From CAZMGB01 sp964565775 (GTDB lineage Bacteria; Chloroflexota; Dehalococcoidia; DSTF01; JALHUB01): 64,000 nucleotides of DNA. The notes beneath the pieces are model-generated. The model had not been told where the DNA came from, searched no databases, and worked only from the letters and a program-made list of their open reading frames with translations. Where the stretch lies: contig CAZMGB010000015.1 of NCBI GenBank assembly GCA_964565775.1, forward strand, positions 30,764-94,763. The letters are read 5' to 3'. Positions 8,508-16,114 of this stretch are shown here, piece after piece. The first letter of the stretch is position 1; each line of letters begins with the position of its first letter. Both the position numbers and the translations under genes were made by a program.

Positions 8508-9623
8508 TCAACGGCCATTCAGGCTCAGAGCCGTTGGGAAGTCGGTCAGTCGCGCTACGCCGTCGGCCAGGACCTGGAATGTGTCCTCCAGCCGCACACC
8601 GCCCACGCCCGGCACCGAAAGCACGGAGTGCCCCACGGTAAGGGCCATCCCCTCTCGAATCTGCACAGCCGAGTCGCCGGGGTGAATCGTGGGCGCAGGC
8701 GTCTCTTCGAAACCGAGGCCAATGCTGTGGCTGATGCCCGGCACGTATTGATCGCCGAAGCCTGCCCCCTCGACGACGGCCTTAGCGGCCATGTCGATAT
8801 CTCTCATGTGCGCTCCCGGTCTGAGCGCCCCGACGCCAGCCTCCTGCGCCTTCCTGTATACCGCAAACAACTCGTTCTGGTCCTTTGTGGGAGCACCGAC
8901 CACAAACGTGCGACAGAGGTTTGCACAGTAGCCTTCGTAGCGCGGCACAAGGTCAATCACTACGAGCTCGCCTTCTTCAATCTCCTTCGCGGTGGCCGTG
9001 CCATGTAGCCAACCGGAGCGGGCGCCCGAGTTCACGAAGACCGGGGTGGCGGTGCCCTGCCCACCGGCCTTTCGCATCGCGTACTCCACCTCAGCCGCCA
9101 CTTCGTTCTCAGTGATACCGGTGCGCAGTGCTTTGGCTGCTGCACCCATGCCGACAGCCGCGATTTCTCCAGCGCGACGCATCAGACCAAGCTCGGTTTC
9201 GTCTTTGATCATACGAAGCTCGTCCATCACGGGCGCGATATCGACAACCTTGACCTTCGGGTTGGCCCGCTGAAACATCGTGAGCAGAAAGGCGGGGGTC
9301 GAAAACCACATCTGCACGCCCACCGTGAGACGCTTCGTGGCACCCGTGAGTTCGCGCATCACCCCCACGACATCTTTGATCTGTTGCCCTACGGTGCCGA
9401 AGACGCGCACGTCATCTATCCCGAACCGCTCTCTGATCTCACGCTCCTCACCACGAAACGCGACCAGGATGGCCGGCCCCGCCGACGGCACGATGGCGCG
9501 AGGCTGGTACCTGTCTTCCCCGAAGAAATAGATGTAGTCGTCGTGCGTCAGAATCAGATACGCATCTATCCCCCTCTGCCTCATCCGCTCCTGCGCTCGC
9601 TCGAGGCGTTCTTTGTTTACCAC
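8508..9623 (-). CDS. M24-family (Xaa-Pro aminopeptidase/creatinase-like) protein with incomplete metal site
   Basis: 371 residues from a GTG with GGGAGA 8 bases upstream. The N-terminal creatinase-like domain and the C-terminal pita-bread fold are complete in length. Of the five dimetal ligands of M24 peptidases, the first Asp (VVIDLVPRY), the His (GISHSIG) and the last Glu (GVRLEDT) are present. The second Asp is Asn (YCANLCRTF), the usual Glu is Gly (LTVGHSV), and the HE of the substrate loop is FEE. This is expected of metal-independent members such as creatinase rather than aminopeptidases. It may hydrolyse a C-N bond of a small compound together with its operon neighbours. Confidence 0.8.
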   Translation of the reverse strand: MVNKERLERAQERMRQRGIDAYLILTHDDYIYFFGEDRYQPRAIVPSAGPAILVAFRGEEREIRERFGIDDVRVFGTVGQQIKDVVGVMRELTGATKRLTVGVQMWFSTPAFLLTMFQRANPKVKVVDIAPVMDELRMIKDETELGLMRRAGEIAAVGMGAAAKALRTGITENEVAAEVEYAMRKAGGQGTATPVFVNSGARSGWLHGTATAKEIEEGELVVIDLVPRYEGYCANLCRTFVVGAPTKDQNELFAVYRKAQEAGVGALRPGAHMRDIDMAAKAVVEGAGFGDQYVPGISHSIGLGFEETPAPTIHPGDSAVQIREGMALTVGHSVLSVPGVGGVRLEDTFQVLADGVARLTDFPTALSLNGR

Positions 9624-9748
9624 GTTGTTCTCTCCCGGCTTCCCGGCGACTCGGTGACGAGACCGTTGACACCTTCGCTCGCTCGCGGCTTCATTCTCGC
9701 AGACGAGAACGCCACGGAGCCACCTCTCCCCGGAGACGGGGGGCACGT

Positions 9749-10867
9749 TCAGGGGAACGGCTTCGTCATCGCCAGGTCCTCGTAGGCGTGTACTCCCTTC
9801 TCCCTCATCGCCGACAGGAAGGGTTCCGGCTTGAGGCAGGCCTCGGGAGCGTAGACGCCGCCTCCCTCAGCGATGATTTCGCCGCGGGCGAGCATCTGAG
9901 CGCCGACGGAGAGGGAGACACCCGTCGTCTCCCGCATCCCGCCGATGCCGCATACCATGCGCTCCACCTGTGATCCGTCCTTGTCGCCCCACACGTCGAC
10001 ACGAATGGCACCCGGCGCGGGCGCGCCGCCGCCCGTCAGCCACTCGACGCCTGCCAGAAGACGAGCCACGACGTCGATGCGACGATCGCCCGCGAATAGG
10101 CCCCGCCGCGCCAGCCAGACGAGCAGGCGCGCCCCGCGCCCAAAGCCCATGAAGAAGTTGCACTCGTCCATACCGGAGAGGAAGCGAGGGAGCGTGACCG
10201 GCTCGGTGTGGCCCATGTTCCAGACTTTGATGCGGCCGTAGCGCGGGAAGTCGACGGTCTGGGCGACGCTACAGGCCCAGAGCATCACCTGCCTGCCCCA
10301 ACGCCAGCCGGCCACCTGGCCGCTGAGGACGAAGAGCATGTGCTTGATAACCGCCTGGCCGCCGCCCGCGTTCAGGGGCTGGTAGACGTTGACGTCGACT
10401 CGCCGGATGTGGTCGAGCTGCCCGGCCAAATAGCGGACGCCGACGTTGGTGATGCCGGGGCTGGCCCCGAGGCCCGTGAGGACGATACGGCCGGCGCGGC
10501 GGGCCGGCTCGTTCAGGTCAGACAGCACCGCCTGGGCGGCGCTCCAGTCGTCGCAGATGCTCGCATAGTGCACCCCGGCCTCCATAGCGGCGCTGGCCAG
10601 CTTCGTCTCGAAGCGGTAGAAGGGGCCCAGGGCAGACGCCGCGACGTCGTGCCCGCGCATCGACTCGACCAGCGAGCGCTGGTCGCTGGCATCGACCGAC
10701 CGGATATCGACGTTAGCGCCGCGGCCCGATAGCGTCGCCGCCAGCTTCTCGGCCGCCGACACGTTTCGGTCGGCGACGGTCACCAGCTCAACGCCCGGCG
10801 AGAGGGCCAGGTCCTCCACTGCCCGGCTGCCCATGTCGCCGGCGCCACCCAGCACAATAACCTTCAT
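9749..10867 (-). CDS. Saccharopine dehydrogenase-like NAD(P)-binding protein
   Basis: 372 residues. The N-terminal Rossmann fold is clear: KVIVLGGAGDMGSRAVEDL with the GxGxxG-type loop, then VTVADRNVSAAEKLA. Family members oxidise amino-acid derivatives (saccharopine, carboxynorspermidine) or act as lyase-like reductases. The start is the ATG at the Rossmann strand with a purine-rich GGGGGAAAAGAG upstream; the open frame extends much further but that part looks non-coding. It is the first gene of the minus-strand set ending with tenA. Its C-terminal peptide is duplicated at 8333-8449. Confidence 0.85.
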   Translation of the reverse strand: MKVIVLGGAGDMGSRAVEDLALSPGVELVTVADRNVSAAEKLAATLSGRGANVDIRSVDASDQRSLVESMRGHDVAASALGPFYRFETKLASAAMEAGVHYASICDDWSAAQAVLSDLNEPARRAGRIVLTGLGASPGITNVGVRYLAGQLDHIRRVDVNVYQPLNAGGGQAVIKHMLFVLSGQVAGWRWGRQVMLWACSVAQTVDFPRYGRIKVWNMGHTEPVTLPRFLSGMDECNFFMGFGRGARLLVWLARRGLFAGDRRIDVVARLLAGVEWLTGGGAPAPGAIRVDVWGDKDGSQVERMVCGIGGMRETTGVSLSVGAQMLARGEIIAEGGGVYAPEACLKPEPFLSAMREKGVHAYEDLAMTKPFP

Positions 10868-11060
10868 CTCTTTTCCCCCTTCTTGTCTGGATTCCGGTGT
10901 CAGAAGACGAGGCGTCGCGCCATCATTATGCCCCTTAGAGGCACAGCCGTACACCTCGGAGCGGACGAGTCTCCTGCTTTTCGTCATCGCTGCCGTCAGC
11001 CCGCGCGGTGCCCGCGCCGGAGGGCAAGGGCGGGCGGTCGGAACATGCACGCGAGGCGGA

Positions 11061-11090
11061 TTGACTCTACGATCAGGTTCGGCTGATACT
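11061..11090 (+). promoter_or_regulatory. Sigma70-type promoter upstream of the dehydratase operon
   Basis: TTGACT (11061-11066) and GATACT (11085-11090) with 18 bp between them. It faces the short leader peptide at 11151 and the dehydratase gene at 11466, leaving a leader of about 370 nt. Confidence 0.5.
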
Positions 11091-11150
11091 GTGGTCGGCC
11101 GACCTGACGGGTGCTGGCCCATTCCACATGCGGGAAAGGAGGTGAGAGCG

Positions 11151-11183
11151 ATGACTGCGATCCTGCGACAACGTCTCCTTTGA
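11151..11183 (+). CDS. Possible 10-residue leader peptide
   Basis: ATG preceded by a very strong GGAAAGGAGGTGAGAGCG, coding for MTAILRQRLL and a TGA. Right behind it are two overlapping hairpins: AGCGCCT/AGGCGCT at 11194-11209 and TGGCGCA/TGCGCCA at 11209-11227. They share base 11209 and could be mutually exclusive. A tiny well-translated frame followed by alternative stems ahead of an operon suggests translation-coupled attenuation, but no run of one regulatory codon stands out (two Arg and three Leu in ten). It could also be chance. Confidence 0.35.
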   Translation: MTAILRQRLL

Positions 11184-11465
11184 GCGGGCGGTGAGCGCCT
11201 GGAGGCGCTGGCGCAGGTGCTGCGCCAGTCATCCGCTCGAGTGGCCTCTCTTCCCGTCCTGCCCTAGCTACCGCCCTGTCTCCGAACGCAATCTTTTGCG
11301 AGCCAGAGCGCCGCAGTAGAGTGACGGCCTGAGGCTCACTCCAGCCTCCATCGATCCCCGTTTCATCACCACTCAGACGTTCACCGTAGGGTCGAACAGA
11401 CCCTACCGACGCCGGCGGACGGTGGCGCCCCGGCACTCGTCCGTCACGAGAAGGAGAAGCCAGCG

Positions 11466-12740
11466 ATGACCGACTACCGAGGGATGTGGACCGAGTTGGA
11501 CCTTGACCTGGAGAGGCACGACGTTCTGCTGCACGCGCTTTCCACCATGTACGGGGCCATCTATCTGAGCCAGCAGAACCGACCCAAGGCCATGGACTAC
11601 TTCGACTTCGTGATCGGAGAGATCCACGGCCTCAGGGTGCAAGAGTTGATGGATCACAGAGCAAACGGGGGCAAAGTCGTCGGGCTGTACTGTGTCTTCG
11701 TGCCCGAGGATCTGATCATAGCCGCCGGCGCCATACCGGTAGGCCTCTGCGCCGGGACGCAGTTCTCCGTGCCTGACGGCGAGGAGGTGCTGCCACGCAA
11801 CAGTTGTCCGTTGATCAAGTCCTCGTTCGGCTTCAAGGTGGGCCGCACCTGCCCCTATTTGCAGGCAAGTGACGTCCTGATCGGCGAGACGACCTGTGAC
11901 GGCAAGAAGAAGATGTACGAGATCCTGGCTGAGTATCAGCCCACCTACGTCATGGAGGTGCCCCAGAAGAAGACACCGCCCGGCCGTGACCTGTACCTCG
12001 ACGAACTGCGAGGTCTGAAGGGAAGGCTGGAAGCAGAGACGGGCGTAGCCGTCACACCGGAGAAGCTGGCGGAGGCCACCAGCCTGGTCGATGGCAAGCG
12101 CCGCGCCTTGCAGCGCCTCCACAACGCTCGCAGGGCCCGGCCGGCTCCCATCTCAGGCCTGGACGCCCTCCTTGTGACCCAGATCTCTTTCTACGACGAC
12201 TTCGCCCGCTTCACGGAGAAGGTGAACGCCCTGTGCGACGAACTGGAAGAGCGGATCGCCGCGCGTGAGGGCGCTTTTCCGGCCGACACGCCCCGCATTC
12301 TGGTCAGCGGTAGCCCCATGGCCATCCCCAACTGGAAGCTCCACGACGTGATCGAGGGCAGTGGGGCGGTTGTGGTAGGGGAAGAGTCGTGCGTTGGCAG
12401 TCGCTATTTCAGCTACCTGACCAGCAGGAGCGACGGCAGCCTGGAGAGTCAACTCAGGGCTATCGCCGACCGCCAGTTGGAAACCCACTGCGCCTGCTTC
12501 ACGCCCAACGATGAGCGACTGCAAGACGTTCTGGAGCTGGCGAGCGGCTGGGCGGTGGACGGCGTCGTGCACTACAACCTCCAGTTCTGTCACACCTTCG
12601 CCAACGAAGCAGTGAAGATGGAGAGGGTCCTCGCGAGGGAGAACATCCCTCTGTTGCGCATTGAGACCGACTACGGCGAAGAGGACCTGGGCCAGCTCAA
12701 GACGAGGATAGAAGCCTTCCTGGAGATGATCCGCCGATGA
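11466..12740 (+). CDS. 2-hydroxyacyl-CoA dehydratase family protein, double-cubane-cluster-protein-like
   Basis: 424 residues of the HgdB/FldB/BcrB family. Cysteines lie at 76, 95, 114, 129 and 144 in the N-terminal half (LYCVFVPED, NSCPLIKS, RTCPYLQ, ETTCDGKKK), and further ones in EESCVGSRYF, ETHCACFTP and LQFCHTF. True dehydratases need two different subunits; here one subunit is followed directly by its activase with a 4-base overlap. That arrangement is the hallmark of the double-cubane cluster protein (DCCP, [8Fe-9S]) with its reductase, a family that includes E. coli YjiM/YjiL. DCCPs catalyse low-potential reductions of small molecules; the physiological substrate is unknown. The identification rests on gene arrangement and Cys content, not on a structure. 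Confidence 0.78.
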   Translation: MTDYRGMWTELDLDLERHDVLLHALSTMYGAIYLSQQNRPKAMDYFDFVIGEIHGLRVQELMDHRANGGKVVGLYCVFVPEDLIIAAGAIPVGLCAGTQFSVPDGEEVLPRNSCPLIKSSFGFKVGRTCPYLQASDVLIGETTCDGKKKMYEILAEYQPTYVMEVPQKKTPPGRDLYLDELRGLKGRLEAETGVAVTPEKLAEATSLVDGKRRALQRLHNARRARPAPISGLDALLVTQISFYDDFARFTEKVNALCDELEERIAAREGAFPADTPRILVSGSPMAIPNWKLHDVIEGSGAVVVGEESCVGSRYFSYLTSRSDGSLESQLRAIADRQLETHCACFTPNDERLQDVLELASGWAVDGVVHYNLQFCHTFANEAVKMERVLARENIPLLRIETDYGEEDLGQLKTRIEAFLEMIRR

Positions 12741-13483
12741 CCTACGCCGGCCTGGATATCGGTTCCCGCACCATCGTGTTGGTGGAGTTCGGTGAGCGCC
12801 CGATGGACTTCGACATCCTCGATAGTGGACCCAATCCTCTCGACCGGTGCCAGCGGCTCCTGGCCGGCAAGAGCCTTCGGCGGCTGGTGGCTACCGGCTA
12901 CGGCCGTCGCCTTGCCACAACCACTCTCGCCGACGAAGTCGTCTCGGAGATCAGGGCGTATGGCCTGGGCGCCAGATACCTATATCCTGACTGCCGCATG
13001 GTGATCGATGTCGGCGGTCAGGACTGCAAGGTCACTCTGCTCTCCGACAGTGGGGAAGTGCAGAAGTTCGAGATGAACGACCGTTGCGCGGCCGGCACCG
13101 GTAGATTCCTTGAGATCATGGCCAGGGTCCTGGAGTTAGACATCAGCCAGCTCGGCGAACATGCTCTGGCCGCTAAGGCGATGGTGCGCATCAACAGCCA
13201 GTGCACCGTCTTCGCCGAATCGGAGGTGGTTTCGCTGATCGCTCGCGGCGAGGAAAGCCGGGCAATAGCCCTGGGCCTGCACGAGGCCATTGCCACACGC
13301 ATCGCCGGCATGGCACGCCGGATCGGCCCCAGAGAGCGCGTCCTCTTCGCCGGCGGCGGAGCGCTCAACGCCTGCCTCAGGCGACTGCTCAGCCAGAAAC
13401 TAGGTGTTGAGTTGACCGTGCCAGAGGCGCCGCAGATCGTCGGTGCGCTGGGGGCGGCACTCGTGGCGAGGGGGCTTGGGTGA
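12737..13483 (+). CDS. BadF/BcrA-type ATPase, activase/reductase of the preceding dehydratase-like protein
   Basis: 248 residues of the ASKHA ATPase fold. GLDIGSRTIVLV forms the phosphate-1 loop, VIDVGGQDCK phosphate-2, and FAGGGALN the adenosine site. Cys117 (DRCAAGTGRF) and Cys156 (NSQCTVFAESEV) are the two ligands each monomer gives to the [4Fe-4S] cluster bridging the dimer. ATP hydrolysis drives an electron from this cluster to the partner. Start and stop overlap the preceding gene (ATGA), so the two are translationally coupled. Confidence 0.92.
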   Translation: MTYAGLDIGSRTIVLVEFGERPMDFDILDSGPNPLDRCQRLLAGKSLRRLVATGYGRRLATTTLADEVVSEIRAYGLGARYLYPDCRMVIDVGGQDCKVTLLSDSGEVQKFEMNDRCAAGTGRFLEIMARVLELDISQLGEHALAAKAMVRINSQCTVFAESEVVSLIARGEESRAIALGLHEAIATRIAGMARRIGPRERVLFAGGGALNACLRRLLSQKLGVELTVPEAPQIVGALGAALVARGLG

Positions 13484-13741
13484 GCCGGACTGGTGGGCCA
13501 GGCGCTCTGCGATACGCACAGCACCAGCAGCGTGCCTGGCCTTCCGGCCGCGGGCGCACCCGGCCCCGCCGTGCGCATCGCTGAAGGCTCAGCCTATGTA
13601 AGGGTTGAAGGTGCGCGTGAAGTCCTTTAGGAGCCCGCCTGGCTAGCGTGAGGCTGCTGTGCACTTGACGAGCACAGCTTCAGGTGGTTCCATCAGTCCT
13701 ATAGCTGCCCTCCGTCCAGCCAAAGGGCATTCACGGGAGCA

Positions 13742-14529
13742 TCATCTCAGGAGCCGAAACCCGCCAAACACCGCAGCAGCGATGGTGGCAAGTCCCACCA
13801 CTACACCGAAGATGACCCACAGGGGCGAGTGTCCACCCCCATCTACGTCCACGGAAGCGTCGCCCTCGTCGCTGCTTCGAGCTGACTTCACAACAACCCG
13901 ATTGCGGTCTCCTCGAATCACAACGGCCACAGCTTGGTCCGCAAGCTCAGCAGAAGGGACCTCGTCATCGTCCTCAAGCCCCGCCCGAATCTCAGCAATG
14001 AGTTCCACCAGACTGGTCCTTACCTGGTCTACGATGGACGCAAGCGTGGAAGGCAGCACACTCCAATAGACATTTTGGATGATAGACAGGGGTCACTGGC
14101 CTCATGATTCATTAGACGTGCGATGTCGGCGCCCATTGGCAACGATAGCCTGACCGCTTCGCTCTGCCGAGATAGGTCATCGATCTCAGAGATAGGCTGC
14201 CTGATCTCCACCTCCTCGGAGATATCCTTGGCTACGACCTCCGGCAAGTTTGCTGGGCTGATGCGTTGCCCCGTGATGATTGCTTCACTCACAAATGCGT
14301 TGCCCTTCACTCCGTCGATACAGATGGGAGCTCGAACTCGGCGATATTCCGGTACATCGGGCTGCCCGTGGTAGCCGCGCAGTTCTCGCGCTGCCCATTC
14401 CCGCAAGTCGCGGCTACCCGCCCGACCGCCGAGCGCAACGCACATTCGCAGCGCGTCCGCGAGCGACGCGTCGCTAGATAAGGCCGCCTCTTCGATCCTG
14501 GCGAGTAGGCTCTTGGCACCTCTTCTCAT
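13742..14529 (-). CDS. AbiTii-domain protein with C-terminal membrane helix (frameshifted)
   Basis: The 5' part (14529 to about 14085) encodes an AbiTii-like domain: SLLARIEEAALSSDASLADALRM, then WAARELRGYHGQPDVPEYRRVRAP. The third frame then continues the same protein as LSIIQNVYWSVLPS, STLASIVDQVRTSLVELI, ending in a single helix WVIFGVVVGLATIAAAVFGG and RLLR. The switch falls at a CCCC run near 14090; one missing C would restore one frame of about 262 codons. AbiTii domains occur in abortive-infection-type proteins of largely unknown mechanism. Without the correction the gene gives a 166-residue product plus a separate 105-residue frame (13742-14059). Confidence 0.6.
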
Positions 14530-14549
14530 GATGGAGATCCGAATCGCCT

Positions 14550-14771
14550 ATCACCACTGGACGAACATGGGGATGTGCGTTCAATGACGACGTAAGGGGT
14601 CTTCCCTTTGAGCGGCCACCCGTCCAGATTCGATGATGCGGCAGCAGGGCGGCAAAGCCAAGACTTTGGTGCTGGGGCCTCCTCATTGGTATAGGCGACC
14701 CCGAGGGGGCTCAAGTCCGACGATACCCACGCCGCCTGGCTCCTGTCATTTGGGAGGGGCAGGCATAGGGG
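14550..14771. repeat. Dispersed repeat, copy 1 (about 220 bp)
   Basis: Closely similar over its whole length to 44211-44432, and its right part recurs at 30853-30925 and 52930-52990. The two long copies contain AAAGGG-TCTT-CCCTTT-like hairpin sequence and end in the shared core AATACCCACGCCGCCTGG (GATACCCACG here). Substitutions between copies are mostly non-synonymous in the one open frame (minus strand), so the element is probably not protein-coding. It lies 20 bases upstream of the AbiTii gene. Confidence 0.75.
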
Positions 14772-14871
14772 ATGACGCCGGCCGCGTCTAGCGCAGCGAA
14801 GCGGTACGGCGCGTGGCGGAGGAGCTGCACAGTACCTTCACTAGCGCGCAGGCAGCGCGCGCCCGGCACTG

Positions 14872-14985
14872 CTACTCCGACGCGTCCTCCTCCACGCACT
14901 CCACGTCCACGTCCGGCGACTCGATGCGGATGTGCGCTTGGGCGGGCTCAAGCATCACCATTCCAGTGCACAAGGTCAGAACCAC
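14872..14985 (-). CDS. Possible 37-residue peptide
   Basis: A GTG starting 6 bases after the stop of the lipoprotein gene, with GAGGA nine bases before it, opens a frame reading VVLTLCTGMVMLEPAQAH then IRIESPDVDVECVEEDASE. The acidic end looks protein-like, but I do not recognise it; it may be the 3' end of a lost gene. Confidence 0.25.
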   Translation of the reverse strand: MVLTLCTGMVMLEPAQAHIRIESPDVDVECVEEDASE

Positions 14986-14990
14986 CGCGT

Positions 14991-15809
14991 CTATTCCTCA
15001 ATCTGGCTGAAGTCAGGCAGCCGGAGAGTCGACATGGGCACTGTTCCCTCGAACTGCAACGCCCTCGACACCGGGTGCCTCTCGAGCTGAATCGGAAGAC
15101 CTAGCTCCTGCTCCGCCATCGATACCGACACGGCCCTTATCTCCTGCGTAACCCCGGGCTCCCAGCGGCTCACGGTGGACAGTAACAGCGGTATCCCCTT
15201 CGAGGAGTCCACACAGAAAACGGCATCGCTAAACGATGCATCGTCGAACGAGTAACAGGAAGCCGTTCTTCCAGCGACGATCTGGTCCGGGAGTCGCCCT
15301 GTGATGTCGAACACCATCACGTAGTGGAGCAGGCCTGGGAACGACGCCCCCTCGCTGCAGGACAGATCGGCCTGCGGCGTGCCGTCGGCCCCGGACGAAC
15401 CTCGGCGGAACCACAAGCAGCCCATGCTGTCATACGGAAGGTCCGCTGCTAGTGGTGCGTCACTCTCGATCGAGATCCACCCCATCTCGGGCTCGCCTGA
15501 TCCCGACGGGACGATATCCCATCTCACCACGCCCTTCCCCTGTCTCCAGACGAAGTCTTCCGGCCCGACAAAGTACTGGCTATGCGCTTTGAACATAACA
15601 GAGAAAGGGACGTCCGACGGCGCTATCAGGTCTTGGACCCACTGCCGGACGACGGGTGTCGACGCGTCTGCGGTTGCTGGCGGTTCATGGTTGGGTGTCG
15701 AGTCCGCTCCTGATGTCCGGCCGCTGCAGCCGACTATGAGGATCAAGGTGAAAGCGGACACTACCGTGAACGCTATCGATGTCGGTGATAGTAGAAGCAG
15801 CCTTCGCAC
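14991..15809 (-). CDS. Hypothetical lipoprotein
   Basis: 272 residues from a GTG with GGAGGAGGA upstream. A signal peptide (residues 1-27) ends in a lipobox with ILIVGCSG, so Cys28 is the lipidated residue. A Pro/Thr-rich linker follows, then a soluble domain of about 220 residues with no motif I recognise. Four further cysteines (CLWF, LSCSEG, SCYSF, FCVD) may form disulfides outside the cell. A small gene 24 bases upstream on the same strand is probably co-transcribed. Confidence 0.7.
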   Translation of the reverse strand: MRRLLLLSPTSIAFTVVSAFTLILIVGCSGRTSGADSTPNHEPPATADASTPVVRQWVQDLIAPSDVPFSVMFKAHSQYFVGPEDFVWRQGKGVVRWDIVPSGSGEPEMGWISIESDAPLAADLPYDSMGCLWFRRGSSGADGTPQADLSCSEGASFPGLLHYVMVFDITGRLPDQIVAGRTASCYSFDDASFSDAVFCVDSSKGIPLLLSTVSRWEPGVTQEIRAVSVSMAEQELGLPIQLERHPVSRALQFEGTVPMSTLRLPDFSQIEE

Positions 15810-15833
15810 GATGTCCTCCTCCGGATCTACCGG

Positions 15834-16046
15834 TCACCATGGGAATGTGGGATGGAAGCGTGGGAACCAGCCGGGAGCCCCCGGTCTTCCAGGGTACACA
15901 TAGGGCTCGAGGATACCGAATCTCGCCAGCGCATTGCGCTGGAACGCAGACCACGGCAACTGCCTGATGTCAACCTGGCACCGATCGATTCCGAGTTCGT
16001 TGCCGATGGCGCGGGCTTCGTCGATGCTGAACGTCCGATCTGCCAT
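15834..16046 (-). CDS. Small protein with DUF5661-like N-terminus
   Basis: About 70 residues. RTFSIDEARAIGNELGIDR resembles the start of DUF5661 proteins (FSxEEAxxIGxxLGIDW), but the conserved GMxxELEHG end is missing. Instead there is a Pro/Trp/Phe-rich C-terminus (PGRPGAPGWFPRFHPTFPW). ATG at 16046 or TTG at 16052 could start it; AGGGG lies upstream. It precedes the lipoprotein gene by 24 bases. Function unknown. Confidence 0.5.
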   Translation of the reverse strand: MADRTFSIDEARAIGNELGIDRCQVDIRQLPWSAFQRNALARFGILEPYVYPGRPGAPGWFPRFHPTFPW

Positions 16047-16114
16047 TTCCAACCCCTGTTTTGGCTATCACGCTCTTGCCGGCGGCGAGGAGCCAAGCTC
16101 AGTGTAGCGGATGA

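Noticed and set aside
14526..14714. Small protein frames shared by the two long repeat copies (14526-14714 and 44037-44384, minus strand)
   Set aside because: Differences between the copies are mostly amino-acid changing with few silent ones, and there is no ribosome site, so conservation is at the DNA level.
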